DNA of 64,000 nt from Cetobacterium ceti (GTDB lineage: Bacteria; Fusobacteriota; Fusobacteriia; Fusobacteriales; Fusobacteriaceae), in the NCBI RefSeq assembly GCF_900167275.1, contig NZ_FUWX01000015.1, positions 1-64,000 on the forward strand. The letters run 5' to 3'. The notes below the pieces were generated by a model. The model worked only from the letters and a program-made list of their open reading frames with translations, did no database searches and was not told the origin of the DNA. Positions 15,818 to 25,325 of the stretch are shown in pieces. The first letter of the stretch is position 1. The number at the start of each line of letters is the position of its first letter. The position numbers and the translations under genes are program-made.

Positions 15818-17548
15818 ATGGAAAGATTTTTAAAAGGAATTGATGCATCTCCTGGAGTTGCAATAGGAAAAGTATTTTTATACAAGGAAGTGGAACTTTA
15901 TATTGATAAGGGTGAAGCTGAAAATATAGAAGTTGAAAAGGAAAGATTAATTGAGGGAAGAGAAAAAACTAAAACTCAATTACTTGGAATAAGAGAGAAA
16001 ACAGCTCAAAAATTAGGAGAGGACAAAGCTGCTATTTTTGATGGACATATAACTTTATTAGAAGATGAAGATCTATTTGATGAGGTTGTAGAACTAATAG
16101 AAGATGAGAATATAAAGGCTGAAAATGCTTTAGATCAAGGAATTTCTGGATATTGTGATATGTTAGCAAATTTAGAGGATGAATACCTAAGAGAAAGAGC
16201 AGCAGATCTTAAAGATATAGCTAAAAGATGGTTATATAATATCTCTGGAATAGAAGTAGTGGATCTTTCAACTTTACCTAAAGATTCAATAGTTGTTGCT
16301 AGGGATTTAACTCCATCAGATACAGCTCAACTTGATTTAGAAAATGTTGTTGCCTTTGTAACTGATATTGGAGGAAAAACAGCTCACTCATCTATAATGG
16401 CTAGATCTTTAGAGATTCCAGCTGTTGTAGGAACAGGAAATATCACTGAGATTTTAAAAGGTGGAGAGGAAATTATAGTTGATGCCTTAACTGGAGATAT
16501 TGTAATAAATCCAACTGAAGAGGAAAAGGATATTTACAGAGCTAAAAGACAAGGTTACATTGATGAAAAAGAACTTTTAAAACAATTAAAAGATAAAGAG
16601 GCAGTTTCTAAAGATGGAACTGTAGTTGGAACTTGGGGAAATATAGGTTCTCCTAAGGATGTAACAGGAGTATTAAAAAATGGTGCCAATGGAATAGGAC
16701 TTTATAGAACTGAGTTTTTATTCATGGCTAAAGATAGATTCCCTTCTGAAGATGAGCAATTTGAAGCTTATAAAGCAGTTGTAGAATCAATGGCTCCACA
16801 CCCAGTAACAATAAGAACAATGGATATTGGTGGAGATAAATCTTTACCATATATGGAATTACCTCATGAGGAAAATCCATTCTTAGGTTGGAGAGCACTT
16901 AGAATTTGTTTAGATAGAACTGAGATTTTAAAAACACAATTTAGAGCATTATTAAGAGCTTCTGCCTTTGGATATGTAAAAATCATGTTACCTATGGTTA
17001 TTTCCATTGAAGAGTGTAGAAAAGCCAGAATTCTTCTTGAGGAGTGCAAAGAGGAGTTAAGAGATGAGGGAGTTAAGTTTGATGAAAATGTTCAACTAGG
17101 AATAATGGTTGAAACTCCAGCTGTAGCCTTTAGAGCTAAATATTTTGCTAAGGAAGTTGATTTCTTCTCAATAGGAACAAATGACTTAACACAATATACT
17201 TTAGCAGTTGATAGAGGAAACGAAAGAATTTCTAAACTATATGACACTTATAATCCTGGAGTTTTAGCAGCTATTAAAGCAGCAATAGATGGAGCTCACC
17301 AAGGTGGAATTTCTATCTCTATGTGTGGAGAGTTTGCAGGGGATGATAGAGCAACAGCACTATTATTCGGAATGGGATTAGATGCTTTTTCAATGTCAGC
17401 AATATCAGTACCTAGAGTTAAGAAAAATATCATGAACTTAGATAAGGTTGATGCTGTAGGTTTAGTTGATAGAGTTATGGAAATGGCAACTTCAGAGGAA
17501 GTTTTAGCAGAAATTGATAAGTTTAATAAAGAGTATTTAGGGAAATAA
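15818..17548 (+). CDS. ptsI: PTS enzyme I (phosphoenolpyruvate-protein phosphotransferase)
   Basis: Transfers phosphate from phosphoenolpyruvate to HPr, starting the sugar PTS. The 576 residues match the usual length. The N-terminal domain has the active His190 in GGKTAHSSIMARSLEIP; the C-terminal PEP-binding barrel has GIGLYRTEFLFM, RTMDIGGDKSLPYM, FFSIGTNDLTQYTLAVDR and SMCGEFAGD. AAAGGGTG precedes the ATG. ptsHI occupies the chromosomal slot where dnaN is usually found. Confidence 0.97.
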   Translation: MERFLKGIDASPGVAIGKVFLYKEVELYIDKGEAENIEVEKERLIEGREKTKTQLLGIREKTAQKLGEDKAAIFDGHITLLEDEDLFDEVVELIEDENIKAENALDQGISGYCDMLANLEDEYLRERAADLKDIAKRWLYNISGIEVVDLSTLPKDSIVVARDLTPSDTAQLDLENVVAFVTDIGGKTAHSSIMARSLEIPAVVGTGNITEILKGGEEIIVDALTGDIVINPTEEEKDIYRAKRQGYIDEKELLKQLKDKEAVSKDGTVVGTWGNIGSPKDVTGVLKNGANGIGLYRTEFLFMAKDRFPSEDEQFEAYKAVVESMAPHPVTIRTMDIGGDKSLPYMELPHEENPFLGWRALRICLDRTEILKTQFRALLRASAFGYVKIMLPMVISIEECRKARILLEECKEELRDEGVKFDENVQLGIMVETPAVAFRAKYFAKEVDFFSIGTNDLTQYTLAVDRGNERISKLYDTYNPGVLAAIKAAIDGAHQGGISISMCGEFAGDDRATALLFGMGLDAFSMSAISVPRVKKNIMNLDKVDAVGLVDRVMEMATSEEVLAEIDKFNKEYLGK

Positions 17549-17563
17549 GATTTAGGGAATTTT

Positions 17564-17591
17564 AGCCAGGAGAAAATCCTGGCTTTTTTTA
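17564..17591 (+). terminator. Terminator after ptsI
   Basis: AGCCAGGA (17564-17571) pairs with TCCTGGCT (17577-17584) around GAAAA, followed by a T run. Confidence 0.93.
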
Positions 17592-17606
17592 TTCCAACCC
17601 TTGAAA

Positions 17607-17626
17607 ATATTAATGTTAATATACAC
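17607..17626 (+). repeat. Divergent 20-bp origin-type element upstream of yaaA-recF
   Basis: ATATTAATGTTAATATACAC matches the consensus at 15 of 20 positions, and a CCAACCCTTG core of the second repeat family starts 13 bases before it, so both origin families recur here. It lies just upstream of a possible promoter (TGTACA 17628-17633, 17 bases, TATTAT 17651-17656) for yaaA-recF-dciA. Confidence 0.55.
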
Positions 17627-17693
17627 ATGTACAGGGATTAAAATTTATGGTATTATATATAATGGTTTATTGTCTAATAAAGGAGGCTAAAGA

Positions 17694-17900
17694 ATGGAAA
17701 AAATACAAATATCCACAGAATATATAAAATTAGACCAATTTTTAAAATGGGTTGGAATTGCTGATACAGGTTCCCTTGCAAAGGATATGATTCTTTCTGG
17801 AGAAGTTCTAGTAAATGGAGAAATTGAAGAGAGAAGAGGAAAAAAAATATATCCAGGAGATACAGTTGAAGCTTTTGGACAAAAATTTATAGTTGAATAA
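17694..17900 (+). CDS. yaaA: YaaA-type S4-domain RNA-binding protein
   Basis: A 68-residue S4-domain protein (IKLDQFLKWVGIADTGSLAKDMILSGEVLVNGEIEE, read in parts) of the YaaA/RlbA kind that sits between dnaN and recF in Firmicutes. Its role is thought to be RNA or ribosome binding; nothing specific is shown here. AAAGGAGG lies close before the ATG, and recF follows 21 bases downstream. Its presence shows that the right side of the classical origin cluster is intact. Confidence 0.85.
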   Translation: MEKIQISTEYIKLDQFLKWVGIADTGSLAKDMILSGEVLVNGEIEERRGKKIYPGDTVEAFGQKFIVE

Positions 17901-17921
17901 AACCTTTTGAGGTGAAGTATA

Positions 17922-19019
17922 TTGGAAATTTTAGAAATAAACTATATAAACTTTAGAAATTTAAGTGATAGAAATATCCAATTTTCACCAAGATTTAATC
18001 TGTTCTATGGAAAGAATGGACAGGGAAAAACTAGTATATTAGAGGCTATTTATTTTGTTGCCACTGGGAAAAGTTTTCGAACAGCAAAGAACAGTGAGTT
18101 GATAAAATATAACAAAGAAAAAATGGGATGTTTTATCTCCTATAGAGATAATATCTCTGAAAAAACCTTAACTGTGAAAATAGATAGCAGAAAAAAAGAA
18201 TACAGTTATAATGGGAAGAAAGTTTCCTTCGATGATTTTTATGGAAGGTTAAATGTTGTTTCTTTCATTCCTGAAGACATTAATCTTATAGTAGGTTCCC
18301 CTGCTGTAAGGCGTAGTTTTTTTGATGGTGAAATTTCGCAAAGTAATTCAGAGTATTTTAAGAATTTAAAGGATTATACCAAGCTTTTAAAATTGAGAAA
18401 TAAGTTTTTAAAGGAACGGGATTATAAAAATCCACTTTTTTCAATTTATCAAGAGGAATTTATTAAAATAGGAGCAAAAATTCTAAAGACTAGAGTGGAT
18501 TATGTGAAGAACATTTCCATAATTTTAAACTTAAATTATCGTAAATTATTTGATGATAAAAAGGAGTTAAGTTTAAAATATAATAGTTCATTGGGAGAGT
18601 TAAAAAATAAATCTTTAGAGGAGATAGAGGAACTTTTAAAGGAAAAAATTAAAGGTTCTATAAACCAAGAATTGAGATATGGTTTCTCCTTAGTTGGTCC
18701 TCAAAGGGATGATTTTTTATTTTTACTCAATGAGAAGGAAGCTAAATCTTACTCCTCCCAAGGGGAAAAAAAATCTATTATATTTTCTTTGAAACTTTCA
18801 GAGATAGATATGATTTTAAAGGAGAAGAGGGAAAATCCAATATTTTTAATAGATGATATATCCTCATATTTTGATTCTATTCGTAAGGAGAATATAGTTA
18901 AATATTTGAAAAAAAGAGAGATACAGGTTTTTATAAGTTCCACAGGAGAATTGGATATAAATTCTAAAAACTTTTATATTAATAAGGGTGATATAGATGG
19001 CAGAGATAAGCAGTGTTAA
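17922..19019 (+). CDS. recF: DNA replication and repair protein RecF
   Basis: SMC-like ATPase that helps load RecA at gapped DNA. The 365-residue length is usual. It has INYINFRNL at the N-terminus, Walker A GKNGQGKTS (about 30-38), LVGPQRDDF, the signature SSQGEKKSIIFSLKLSE and Walker B PIFLIDDISSYFD. The start is TTG at 17922, supported by GAGGTG 7 bases upstream; no ATG fits. The 3' end overlaps the next gene by 23 bases. Confidence 0.95.
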   Translation: MEILEINYINFRNLSDRNIQFSPRFNLFYGKNGQGKTSILEAIYFVATGKSFRTAKNSELIKYNKEKMGCFISYRDNISEKTLTVKIDSRKKEYSYNGKKVSFDDFYGRLNVVSFIPEDINLIVGSPAVRRSFFDGEISQSNSEYFKNLKDYTKLLKLRNKFLKERDYKNPLFSIYQEEFIKIGAKILKTRVDYVKNISIILNLNYRKLFDDKKELSLKYNSSLGELKNKSLEEIEELLKEKIKGSINQELRYGFSLVGPQRDDFLFLLNEKEAKSYSSQGEKKSIIFSLKLSEIDMILKEKRENPIFLIDDISSYFDSIRKENIVKYLKKREIQVFISSTGELDINSKNFYINKGDIDGRDKQC

Positions 19020-19542
19020 AGAGATGATAGAAACTGCAGTTGTAAAAAGCAGAAAATTAAAAGAGGGAATAGTTGTTGCCCGATGGGAAGAAATTGTAGG
19101 AAAAGTAGCTAAAAAAAGTAATCCCGTGGGAATAAAAGATGAAACTCTCTATGTCTATGTTGAAGACTCTGTTTTTCTCCATCATATGTCTATGAACAAA
19201 AATAAATATTTAGAAAAAATAGAAGAAATATTGAAGGATTCCTATGTTAAAGATATAAGATTTAAAGTGGGAAAGGTAAATGACCCCTTGAAATATGATT
19301 ACAGAGAAGTGTATATTAACAATAATAGGAATATAGAGGAAAATATATCTGAAGAGTCCTTTATGAAAAATGAGGAATTATCTATAGAGGAGATAGTAGA
19401 TCACCTAAAAAAAATGGCCCTAAAACGAGAGGAATATTTGATTAAAAAGGGATATAAAAAATGCAAAAGTTGTGGCGCTATATTTGAAGGGGAAAAGGAT
19501 TATTGCTTTCCCTGCTCTAATAAATTATCTAAAAATAAGTAA
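18997..19542 (+). CDS. DciA-type (DUF721) protein with C-terminal zinc ribbon
   Basis: A 181-residue protein. Residues about 5-90 form a DUF721/DciA domain: VVARWEEIVGKVAKKSNPVGI, then ETLYVYVEDSVFLHHM and a final helix. DciA is the ancestral loader or operator of the replicative helicase DnaB in bacteria without DnaC or DnaI. The linker is acidic, and the C-terminus has CKSCGAIF...DYCFPCSN, a four-cysteine zinc ribbon, which many DciA proteins lack. The gene overlaps recF by 23 bases and precedes gyrB. Helicase loading for the nearby Rep protein is a natural but untested inference. Confidence 0.78.
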   Translation: MAEISSVKEMIETAVVKSRKLKEGIVVARWEEIVGKVAKKSNPVGIKDETLYVYVEDSVFLHHMSMNKNKYLEKIEEILKDSYVKDIRFKVGKVNDPLKYDYREVYINNNRNIEENISEESFMKNEELSIEEIVDHLKKMALKREEYLIKKGYKKCKSCGAIFEGEKDYCFPCSNKLSKNK

Positions 19543-19549
19543 AGGGTTT

Positions 19550-19569
19550 TTATTATTGATTATATACAT
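19550..19569 (+). repeat. 20-bp origin-type element upstream of gyrB
   Basis: TTATTATTGATTATATACAT differs at one position from the exact 20-mer. It lies 8 bases after the dciA stop codon and about 50 bases before the gyrB start, in the only gap before gyrB, so it could affect gyrB transcription. Confidence 0.8.
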
Positions 19570-19618
19570 TTAGTATAGGCAAAGAATAGTGTTAATGAAC
19601 TAGTAAGTGGAGGTAAGA

Positions 19619-21523
19619 ATGAGTAATTATCAAGCGGAAAATATAACAGTCCTAGAAGGATTAGAAGCAGTTAGAAAAAGACCGGGGATGTATATAGGTA
19701 CTACCTCTGAAAGAGGACTTCATCACCTTGTTTGGGAGATCGTAGATAACTCAGTGGATGAGGCTTTAGCAGGATATGCTTCAAAAATTGAAGTAAGCAT
19801 ATTACCAGATAACATTATAGAAGTTAAGGATGATGGAAGAGGAATTCCAGTTGATATCCACCCAAAATATGGAAAATCAGCTCTAGAAATAGTACTTACA
19901 GTACTACATGCTGGAGGTAAATTTGAGAATAATAACTATAAGGTTTCAGGAGGATTACACGGGGTTGGAGTTTCAGTAGTTAACGCCCTATCTGAATGGA
20001 CAGAGGTTACAGTTAAAAGAGATGGAAAGGTATACTATCAAAAATATGATAGAGGAGTTCCTGAGGAAGATGTAAAAATCATAGGAGAAGCACAGGAAAC
20101 TGGAACTATGGTAAGATTCAAAGCTGACTATGAAATCTTTGAAACTTTAGTATATAGCTTTGGTACATTAGAAACAAGATTAAAGGAACTAGCTTATTTA
20201 AATAAAGGTTTAGAAATTATATTATCAGATTTAAGAAAAGAGCCTGCAAGGGTTGAAAGTTTAAAATTTGATGGTGGAATTGTAGACTATATTAAAGATA
20301 TAGAAAAAGAAAACACTGAAATTACAAAGGAACCAATCTATATGAGTGGTGAGATTGATAATATAACAATAGAAGTAGCCCTATGTTATAATATTAATCA
20401 AAGAGAAGTAATCTATTCCTTTGTAAATAATATAAATACTCACGAAGGTGGAACTCACGTAAGTGGATTTAGAACAGCCTTAACAAGAGTTGTAAATGAT
20501 CTTGGAAAAACTTTAGGATTACTAAAGGATAAAGATGGAAAACTTCAAGGAAGTGACATTAGAGAAGGATTAACTGCTATTGTATCAGTTAAAGTTCCTC
20601 AACCACAGTTTGAAGGACAAACTAAAACTAAACTAGGAAATAGTGAGGTTACAGGAGCTGTTTCAACTGTTGTTGGAAGTCAGTTAAAAATGTATTTAGA
20701 GGATAATCCTGGAGATTTAAAAATAATAATAGAAAAGATATTAAACTCTAAAAAAGCTAGAGAAGCTGCTCAAAGAGCTAGAGAGTTAGTTCTTAGAAAA
20801 TCAGCTCTAGAAGTTGGATCACTTCCAGGAAAATTAGCAGATTGTTCTTCTAAAAACTCTGAAGAGTGTGAGATTTACATAGTTGAGGGAGATTCAGCAG
20901 GTGGATCAGCAAAACAGGGAAGAGATAGATCATTCCAAGCTATTTTACCACTTAGAGGTAAGATTATAAACGTTGAAAAATCAGGATTACATAGAGCCTT
21001 AGAAAACAACGAGGTTAGAGCTCTTGTAACAGCATTTGGAACAGGAATTGGAGATAATTTCAATATAGAAAAATTAAGATATGGAAAAATTATACTAATG
21101 ACAGACGCCGACGTTGACGGAGCTCACATTAGAACATTAATTTTAACATTCCTATATAGATATATGGTGGATTTAATTCACAATGGAAATGTTTATATAG
21201 CTCAGCCACCTCTATTTAAAATTACCCAAGGAAGATCAGTTCAGTATGCTTATACAGATAAGCAACTTAAAGAGGTAGTTGGATCATTAGAGGGAGAGGA
21301 TAAAAGATATACTCTTCAAAGATATAAAGGTCTAGGAGAGATGAATCCTGAGCAACTATGGGAAACAACAATGGATCCAGATTCAAGAACTTTATTAAAA
21401 GTATCTATAGATGATGCAAGAGAGGCGGATATCCTATTTGATAAACTAATGGGAGATAAGGTAGAGCCTAGAAAAGAGTTCATTGAGGAACATGCAGAAT
21501 TTGTAAAAAATCTGGATATATAA
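19619..21523 (+). CDS. gyrB: DNA gyrase subunit B
   Basis: ATPase subunit of gyrase, which introduces negative supercoils. The 634 residues are the short form without the E. coli insertion. It shows the GHKL ATPase motifs ([42 protein letters not shown]), the [21 protein letters not shown] and [12 protein letters not shown], and the C-terminal [13 protein letters not shown]. Start at ATG 19619, with GGAGG 5 bases upstream; a GTG 12 bases earlier overlaps that site. Confidence 0.97.
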   Translation: MSNYQAENITVLEGLEAVRKRPGMYIGTTSERGLHHLVWEIVDNSVDEALAGYASKIEVSILPDNIIEVKDDGRGIPVDIHPKYGKSALEIVLTVLHAGGKFENNNYKVSGGLHGVGVSVVNALSEWTEVTVKRDGKVYYQKYDRGVPEEDVKIIGEAQETGTMVRFKADYEIFETLVYSFGTLETRLKELAYLNKGLEIILSDLRKEPARVESLKFDGGIVDYIKDIEKENTEITKEPIYMSGEIDNITIEVALCYNINQREVIYSFVNNINTHEGGTHVSGFRTALTRVVNDLGKTLGLLKDKDGKLQGSDIREGLTAIVSVKVPQPQFEGQTKTKLGNSEVTGAVSTVVGSQLKMYLEDNPGDLKIIIEKILNSKKAREAAQRARELVLRKSALEVGSLPGKLADCSSKNSEECEIYIVEGDSAGGSAKQGRDRSFQAILPLRGKIINVEKSGLHRALENNEVRALVTAFGTGIGDNFNIEKLRYGKIILMTDADVDGAHIRTLILTFLYRYMVDLIHNGNVYIAQPPLFKITQGRSVQYAYTDKQLKEVVGSLEGEDKRYTLQRYKGLGEMNPEQLWETTMDPDSRTLLKVSIDDAREADILFDKLMGDKVEPRKEFIEEHAEFVKNLDI

Positions 21524-21542
21524 TGTATATAAACAGTAATAA
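21523..21542 (-). repeat. 20-bp origin-type element between gyrB and gyrA
   Basis: The minus strand reads TTATTACTGTTTATATACAT, a full consensus match. It begins on the last base of the gyrB stop codon and lies 20 bases before the gyrA start codon, in the 39-base gap. Confidence 0.88.
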
Positions 21543-21562
21543 AAACTTCTAGGAGGGAAATA

Positions 21563-24025
21563 ATGTCTAACGTTAACAATAGATACATTGAGGAAGAACT
21601 AAAACAATCCTATTTAGACTACTCAATGAGTGTAATAGTAAGTCGTGCTTTACCAGATGTTAAGGATGGTTTAAAGCCAGTACACAGAAGAATACTTTAT
21701 GCAATGAATGAAATGGGAATGAGCCATGACAAGCCATATAAAAAATCAGCAAGAATAGTTGGAGAGGTTCTAGGTAAGTTCCACCCACATGGTGACTCTG
21801 CAGTTTATAATACAATGGTAAGAATGGCCCAAGATTTTAACTATAGATATGAGCTTATAGATGGACATGGAAACTTCGGTTCTATAGATGGAGATTCAGC
21901 GGCAGCAATGAGATATACTGAGGCTAGAATGTCTAAAATCAGTAGTGAGTTATTAGAGGATATTGAAAAAAATACAATAGACTTTAGAAAGAACTTCGAT
22001 GATTCCCTAGATGAGCCAATTGTATTACCAGCTAGATTACCTAACTTATTATTAAATGGAGCTACAGGAATTGCAGTTGGTATGGCAACAAATATACCTC
22101 CACATAACTTAGGAGAATTAGTTGATGGAATTCTTGCTTTAATAGAAAATCATGAAATAACAGACCTTGAGCTAATGGATTATATTCACGGACCAGATTT
22201 CCCTACAGGTGGAATTATAGATGGTAGATGTGGAATAAGAGAGGCCTATACAACAGGTAGAGGAAGAGTTAGAGTAAGAGGAAAAATTGATATTGAAGAA
22301 AGTAAATCTGGAAGACAAAGTCTTATAGTAAAAGAGATTCCTTATCAATTAAATAAATCAAATCTAATTGAAAAAATAGCTAACCTAGTTAAAGAGAAAA
22401 AATTAACTGGAATATCAGACTTAAGAGATGAGTCAGATAGAGATGGAATTAGAATTGTTATAGAGCTAAAAAGAGGAGAAGAGCCTGAGTTAGTTCTAAA
22501 TAAATTATATAAATATACAGAGTTACAAAGTACTTTTGGTATTATAATGCTAGCTCTAGTAAATAACGTACCTAGAGTTTTAACTTTAAAAGAGATTTTA
22601 GTTGAATACTTAAAACATAGAATGGACGTTGTAAGAAGAAGAACAGAGTTTGACTTAGATAAAGCTCAAAAAAGAGCTCACTTATTACAAGGATTCTTAA
22701 GAGCTCTTGAGAATATAGATAGAATCATAGAGATGATTAAAGGTGCTAAGGATGGAAATGAAGCTAAGGGACTTTTAGTTGAAAACTATGGATTTAGTGA
22801 GGAGCAATCAAAGGCTATTCTAGATATGAAACTTCAAAGATTAACAGGTCTTGAAAGAGAAAAAATAGATAGAGAGCACGGAGATTTAGAAGCTAAAATT
22901 TCTGAATTACAAAGTATTTTAGCAAGTGAAGAAAGAATCTATGACATTATAAAAACTGAGTTAAATGAACTTAAAAATAAATATAATGACAATAGAAGAA
23001 CTCAAATTGAGGATGAAAGACTTGAAATAATGCCTGAAGACTTAATTAAAGATGAGACAGTTATCGTTACAAGAACTAATAAGGGATATGTAAAGAGAAT
23101 TGAAATCAGTAAATATAAGGCTCAAAAGAGAGGTGGAAAGGGAGTTTCAACTCAAAATACAGTTGAAGACGACTTTGTAGAAAGCTTAGAAGTTATGTCT
23201 AACTTAGATACAATGTTAATTTTCACAAACCAAGGTAGAGTATTTAGTATTAAGGTTTATGAAATCCCAGAATCTTCTAAACAAGCTAGAGGAAAACTGA
23301 TTGGAAACATTATCAAGTTAAGAGAAGATGAAAAAGTTAGAGAGATTAAGAAAATTAGAGAATTCTCTAAGGACTTTGACGTTTTATTCGTAACTAGAGA
23401 TGGATTAGTTAAGAAAACAAACCTATTTGAATATAGAAACATAAATGTTTCAGGATTAAAAGCAATTAAATTAAAAGATGGAGACGATATTATCTCTATA
23501 GGTTTAGTTGCTAGAGAATCTAAGGATCAAGTATTTATTGCTACAAAACAGGGATATGCAATTAGATTCCCTCATACAGATACAAGACCTATGGGAAGAG
23601 ATACAAGTGGAGTTAAAGGAATTAACCTAAGAATGGGAGATTCTGTAATTTCAGCTTCTCTAATAGATGATGAAATGAATGAAACAGTATTAACAATAAC
23701 AGAAAATGGATATGGAAAACGTACTAGAGTTGATGAGTATCCACTACAATCTAGAGCAGGAAAAGGTGTTATTAACATCAGATGTAGTGATAAAACAGGA
23801 AGTGTTGTGGAAGTTAAACCTGTTCAAGCAGGAGAGGAATTAATGGCAATAACATCAAATGGAATAGTTATAAGAACTCCTATTGATCCAATTTCAATAA
23901 TTGGAAGAGCTACTCAAGGTGTGAAAATCATGAGAGTTAAGGAAGAGCAAGAGGAAAAGGTTGTATCAATCGCTAGAGTAAGAGAAGAGGATGATGATAC
24001 AGATTTAGAATTGGAAAATAACTAA
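21563..24025 (+). CDS. gyrA: DNA gyrase subunit A
   Basis: DNA-cleaving subunit of gyrase. The 820-residue protein has the catalytic Tyr118 in [29 protein letters not shown], the C-terminal six-bladed beta-pinwheel from about residue 500 with the GyrA-box-type QRGGKGVS, and an acidic tail. In the quinolone-determining region [15 protein letters not shown], Ser79 is present but Asn83 stands where E. coli has Asp87. AGGAGG lies before the ATG. It is cotranscribed with gyrB. Confidence 0.97.
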   Translation: MSNVNNRYIEEELKQSYLDYSMSVIVSRALPDVKDGLKPVHRRILYAMNEMGMSHDKPYKKSARIVGEVLGKFHPHGDSAVYNTMVRMAQDFNYRYELIDGHGNFGSIDGDSAAAMRYTEARMSKISSELLEDIEKNTIDFRKNFDDSLDEPIVLPARLPNLLLNGATGIAVGMATNIPPHNLGELVDGILALIENHEITDLELMDYIHGPDFPTGGIIDGRCGIREAYTTGRGRVRVRGKIDIEESKSGRQSLIVKEIPYQLNKSNLIEKIANLVKEKKLTGISDLRDESDRDGIRIVIELKRGEEPELVLNKLYKYTELQSTFGIIMLALVNNVPRVLTLKEILVEYLKHRMDVVRRRTEFDLDKAQKRAHLLQGFLRALENIDRIIEMIKGAKDGNEAKGLLVENYGFSEEQSKAILDMKLQRLTGLEREKIDREHGDLEAKISELQSILASEERIYDIIKTELNELKNKYNDNRRTQIEDERLEIMPEDLIKDETVIVTRTNKGYVKRIEISKYKAQKRGGKGVSTQNTVEDDFVESLEVMSNLDTMLIFTNQGRVFSIKVYEIPESSKQARGKLIGNIIKLREDEKVREIKKIREFSKDFDVLFVTRDGLVKKTNLFEYRNINVSGLKAIKLKDGDDIISIGLVARESKDQVFIATKQGYAIRFPHTDTRPMGRDTSGVKGINLRMGDSVISASLIDDEMNETVLTITENGYGKRTRVDEYPLQSRAGKGVINIRCSDKTGSVVEVKPVQAGEELMAITSNGIVIRTPIDPISIIGRATQGVKIMRVKEEQEEKVVSIARVREEDDDTDLELENN

Positions 24026-24050
24026 TATTAATTCTAGGAGGGGACCCTTA

Positions 24051-24821
24051 ATGAGAAGAGCATTATTATTGTTCAGTTGTGAAGTTGACAGAAAAGATTT
24101 AATTGAAAGTGCAGTTTATTTAAAGGAAAAATTTAATTTTGATATTTTACCTCTTTATGTGAGAGATATAAGAAGAGATGAGATTGTTCCTATGTCTGTG
24201 GAGGGGATGGTTTTAGATCCAGGAAATGACCTTATGACAGAACAATGGAAAAATTTTGAGGACATGGAGCTTAGAAAAATAAGAACAGCCCTTGAAAAAC
24301 ATGGAATAAACAGCAAGTTAAATGTGGAAATAGGTTTAGTACCAGAAATAGTTAGAACCTATTTAAAAAAATGTGACCTGTTAATTTTTGGAAAGGGTGA
24401 AATAATTTCAGAAAATGTAATAACCCTTTTAAAGGATCAATATAAGCCTATTATAATGGTTAAGGACGCTCCCCTATCCATGGAAAAAGTTGGAATTGCA
24501 ACAGATGATGGGGTAAAAATAAATAAAAGTTTAAGTAATTTTTTAAACCTTTTCCCTGGTATAGATAAGTTTCTTATGTTATCATGGAACTATGAGCCTG
24601 AAGAAAATAACCTTTTAGACCTTTTAAAATATAAGGAAAAAGAGGTTACCTTTATGAACTTTAAAGATGATTCAGGAAAAGTTGAGTTTTATAATAAAGT
24701 TAGAGAACTTGATATACTAATAATGGGAAATCTAAGTAGATCTTATTTCTTTGAAATGATAACTAGAAGAAAGGGATTAAATATATTAGAGAATGCAGAA
24801 ACTACAATGTTTATAGGATAG
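24051..24821 (+). CDS. Tandem universal-stress-protein-like protein
   Basis: A 256-residue cytosolic protein. Two half-domains each look like a UspA fold: an N-terminal strand MRRALLLFSCEVDRKDLI with CDLLIFGKGE and KPIIMVKDAP ending the first half, then KVGIATDDG, KFLMLSWNY and DILIMGNLSRSYFFEMITRR in the second. I do not see a clean ATP-binding GxxGx9G motif, so it may be a non-binding member. It starts 25 bases after gyrA with AGGAGGGG upstream. Function not known. Confidence 0.6.
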   Translation: MRRALLLFSCEVDRKDLIESAVYLKEKFNFDILPLYVRDIRRDEIVPMSVEGMVLDPGNDLMTEQWKNFEDMELRKIRTALEKHGINSKLNVEIGLVPEIVRTYLKKCDLLIFGKGEIISENVITLLKDQYKPIIMVKDAPLSMEKVGIATDDGVKINKSLSNFLNLFPGIDKFLMLSWNYEPEENNLLDLLKYKEKEVTFMNFKDDSGKVEFYNKVRELDILIMGNLSRSYFFEMITRRKGLNILENAETTMFIG

Positions 24822-24828
24822 GATAAAT

Positions 24829-25287
24829 ATGAAAATATTAGTAATATCAGATTCCCATGGAAGATCTGAATATATAATAGAGGCAATAGAGAAGGAAAAA
24901 CCAGATCTGATTATTTCTGGTGGAGATTATAGTGAAGATGCAGAGGAAATATCCTTTGCATTTTCTGATCTTCCCTTTGAAATTGTAAGGGGAAACTGTG
25001 ATTTTTATGATATGAAACACAGGGATGAATTAACTTTAGATATATTAGGAAAAAAGATTTTTATCACCCACGGACATCTATATGGAGTTAAAAGTACATA
25101 TGGAAAGATAGAATCTCAAGGGGAAAAAATAGGTGCTGATATAGTTATATTTGGCCATACTCATAAGCCATATTTGGAAAAAAAATCACTTGTGACTTTA
25201 TTTAATCCAGGGGCATTAATGAACAAAGAGTACGGTTTAATAAATATATTTCAAGATTCAGTTGATTTTATTCATAAAAAAATTTAA
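24829..25287 (+). CDS. YfcE-type metallophosphoesterase
   Basis: A 152-residue calcineurin-like phosphoesterase of the YfcE/MJ0936 group, which acts in vitro on phosphodiesters. All five metal-site motifs are visible: SDSHG at residue 7, GGDYS near 31, GNCD near 55, THGH near 79 and GHTHKP near 108. The substrate in the cell is unknown. It lies 7 bases after the stress-type gene and before pheS. Confidence 0.88.
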   Translation: MKILVISDSHGRSEYIIEAIEKEKPDLIISGGDYSEDAEEISFAFSDLPFEIVRGNCDFYDMKHRDELTLDILGKKIFITHGHLYGVKSTYGKIESQGEKIGADIVIFGHTHKPYLEKKSLVTLFNPGALMNKEYGLINIFQDSVDFIHKKI

Positions 25288-25325
25288 AATAGATAGATGT
25301 AAATAGCCCTATTTTAGGAGGAAAA

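Noticed and set aside
13416-17548. Recently integrated plasmid or phage
   Set aside because: No integrase, transposase, mobilisation gene, att-like direct repeats or odd codon use; the related elements spread into neighbouring gyrase and mfd gaps, which argues for long residence.
17711-17725. DnaA box (ATATCCACAG) in the yaaA gene
   Set aside because: A single near match inside a coding sequence; no cluster of TTATCCACA-type boxes is seen in the putative origin.
25288-25325. T-box leader before pheS
   Set aside because: The gap is only 38 bases, too short for a T-box, and no specifier hairpin is visible.
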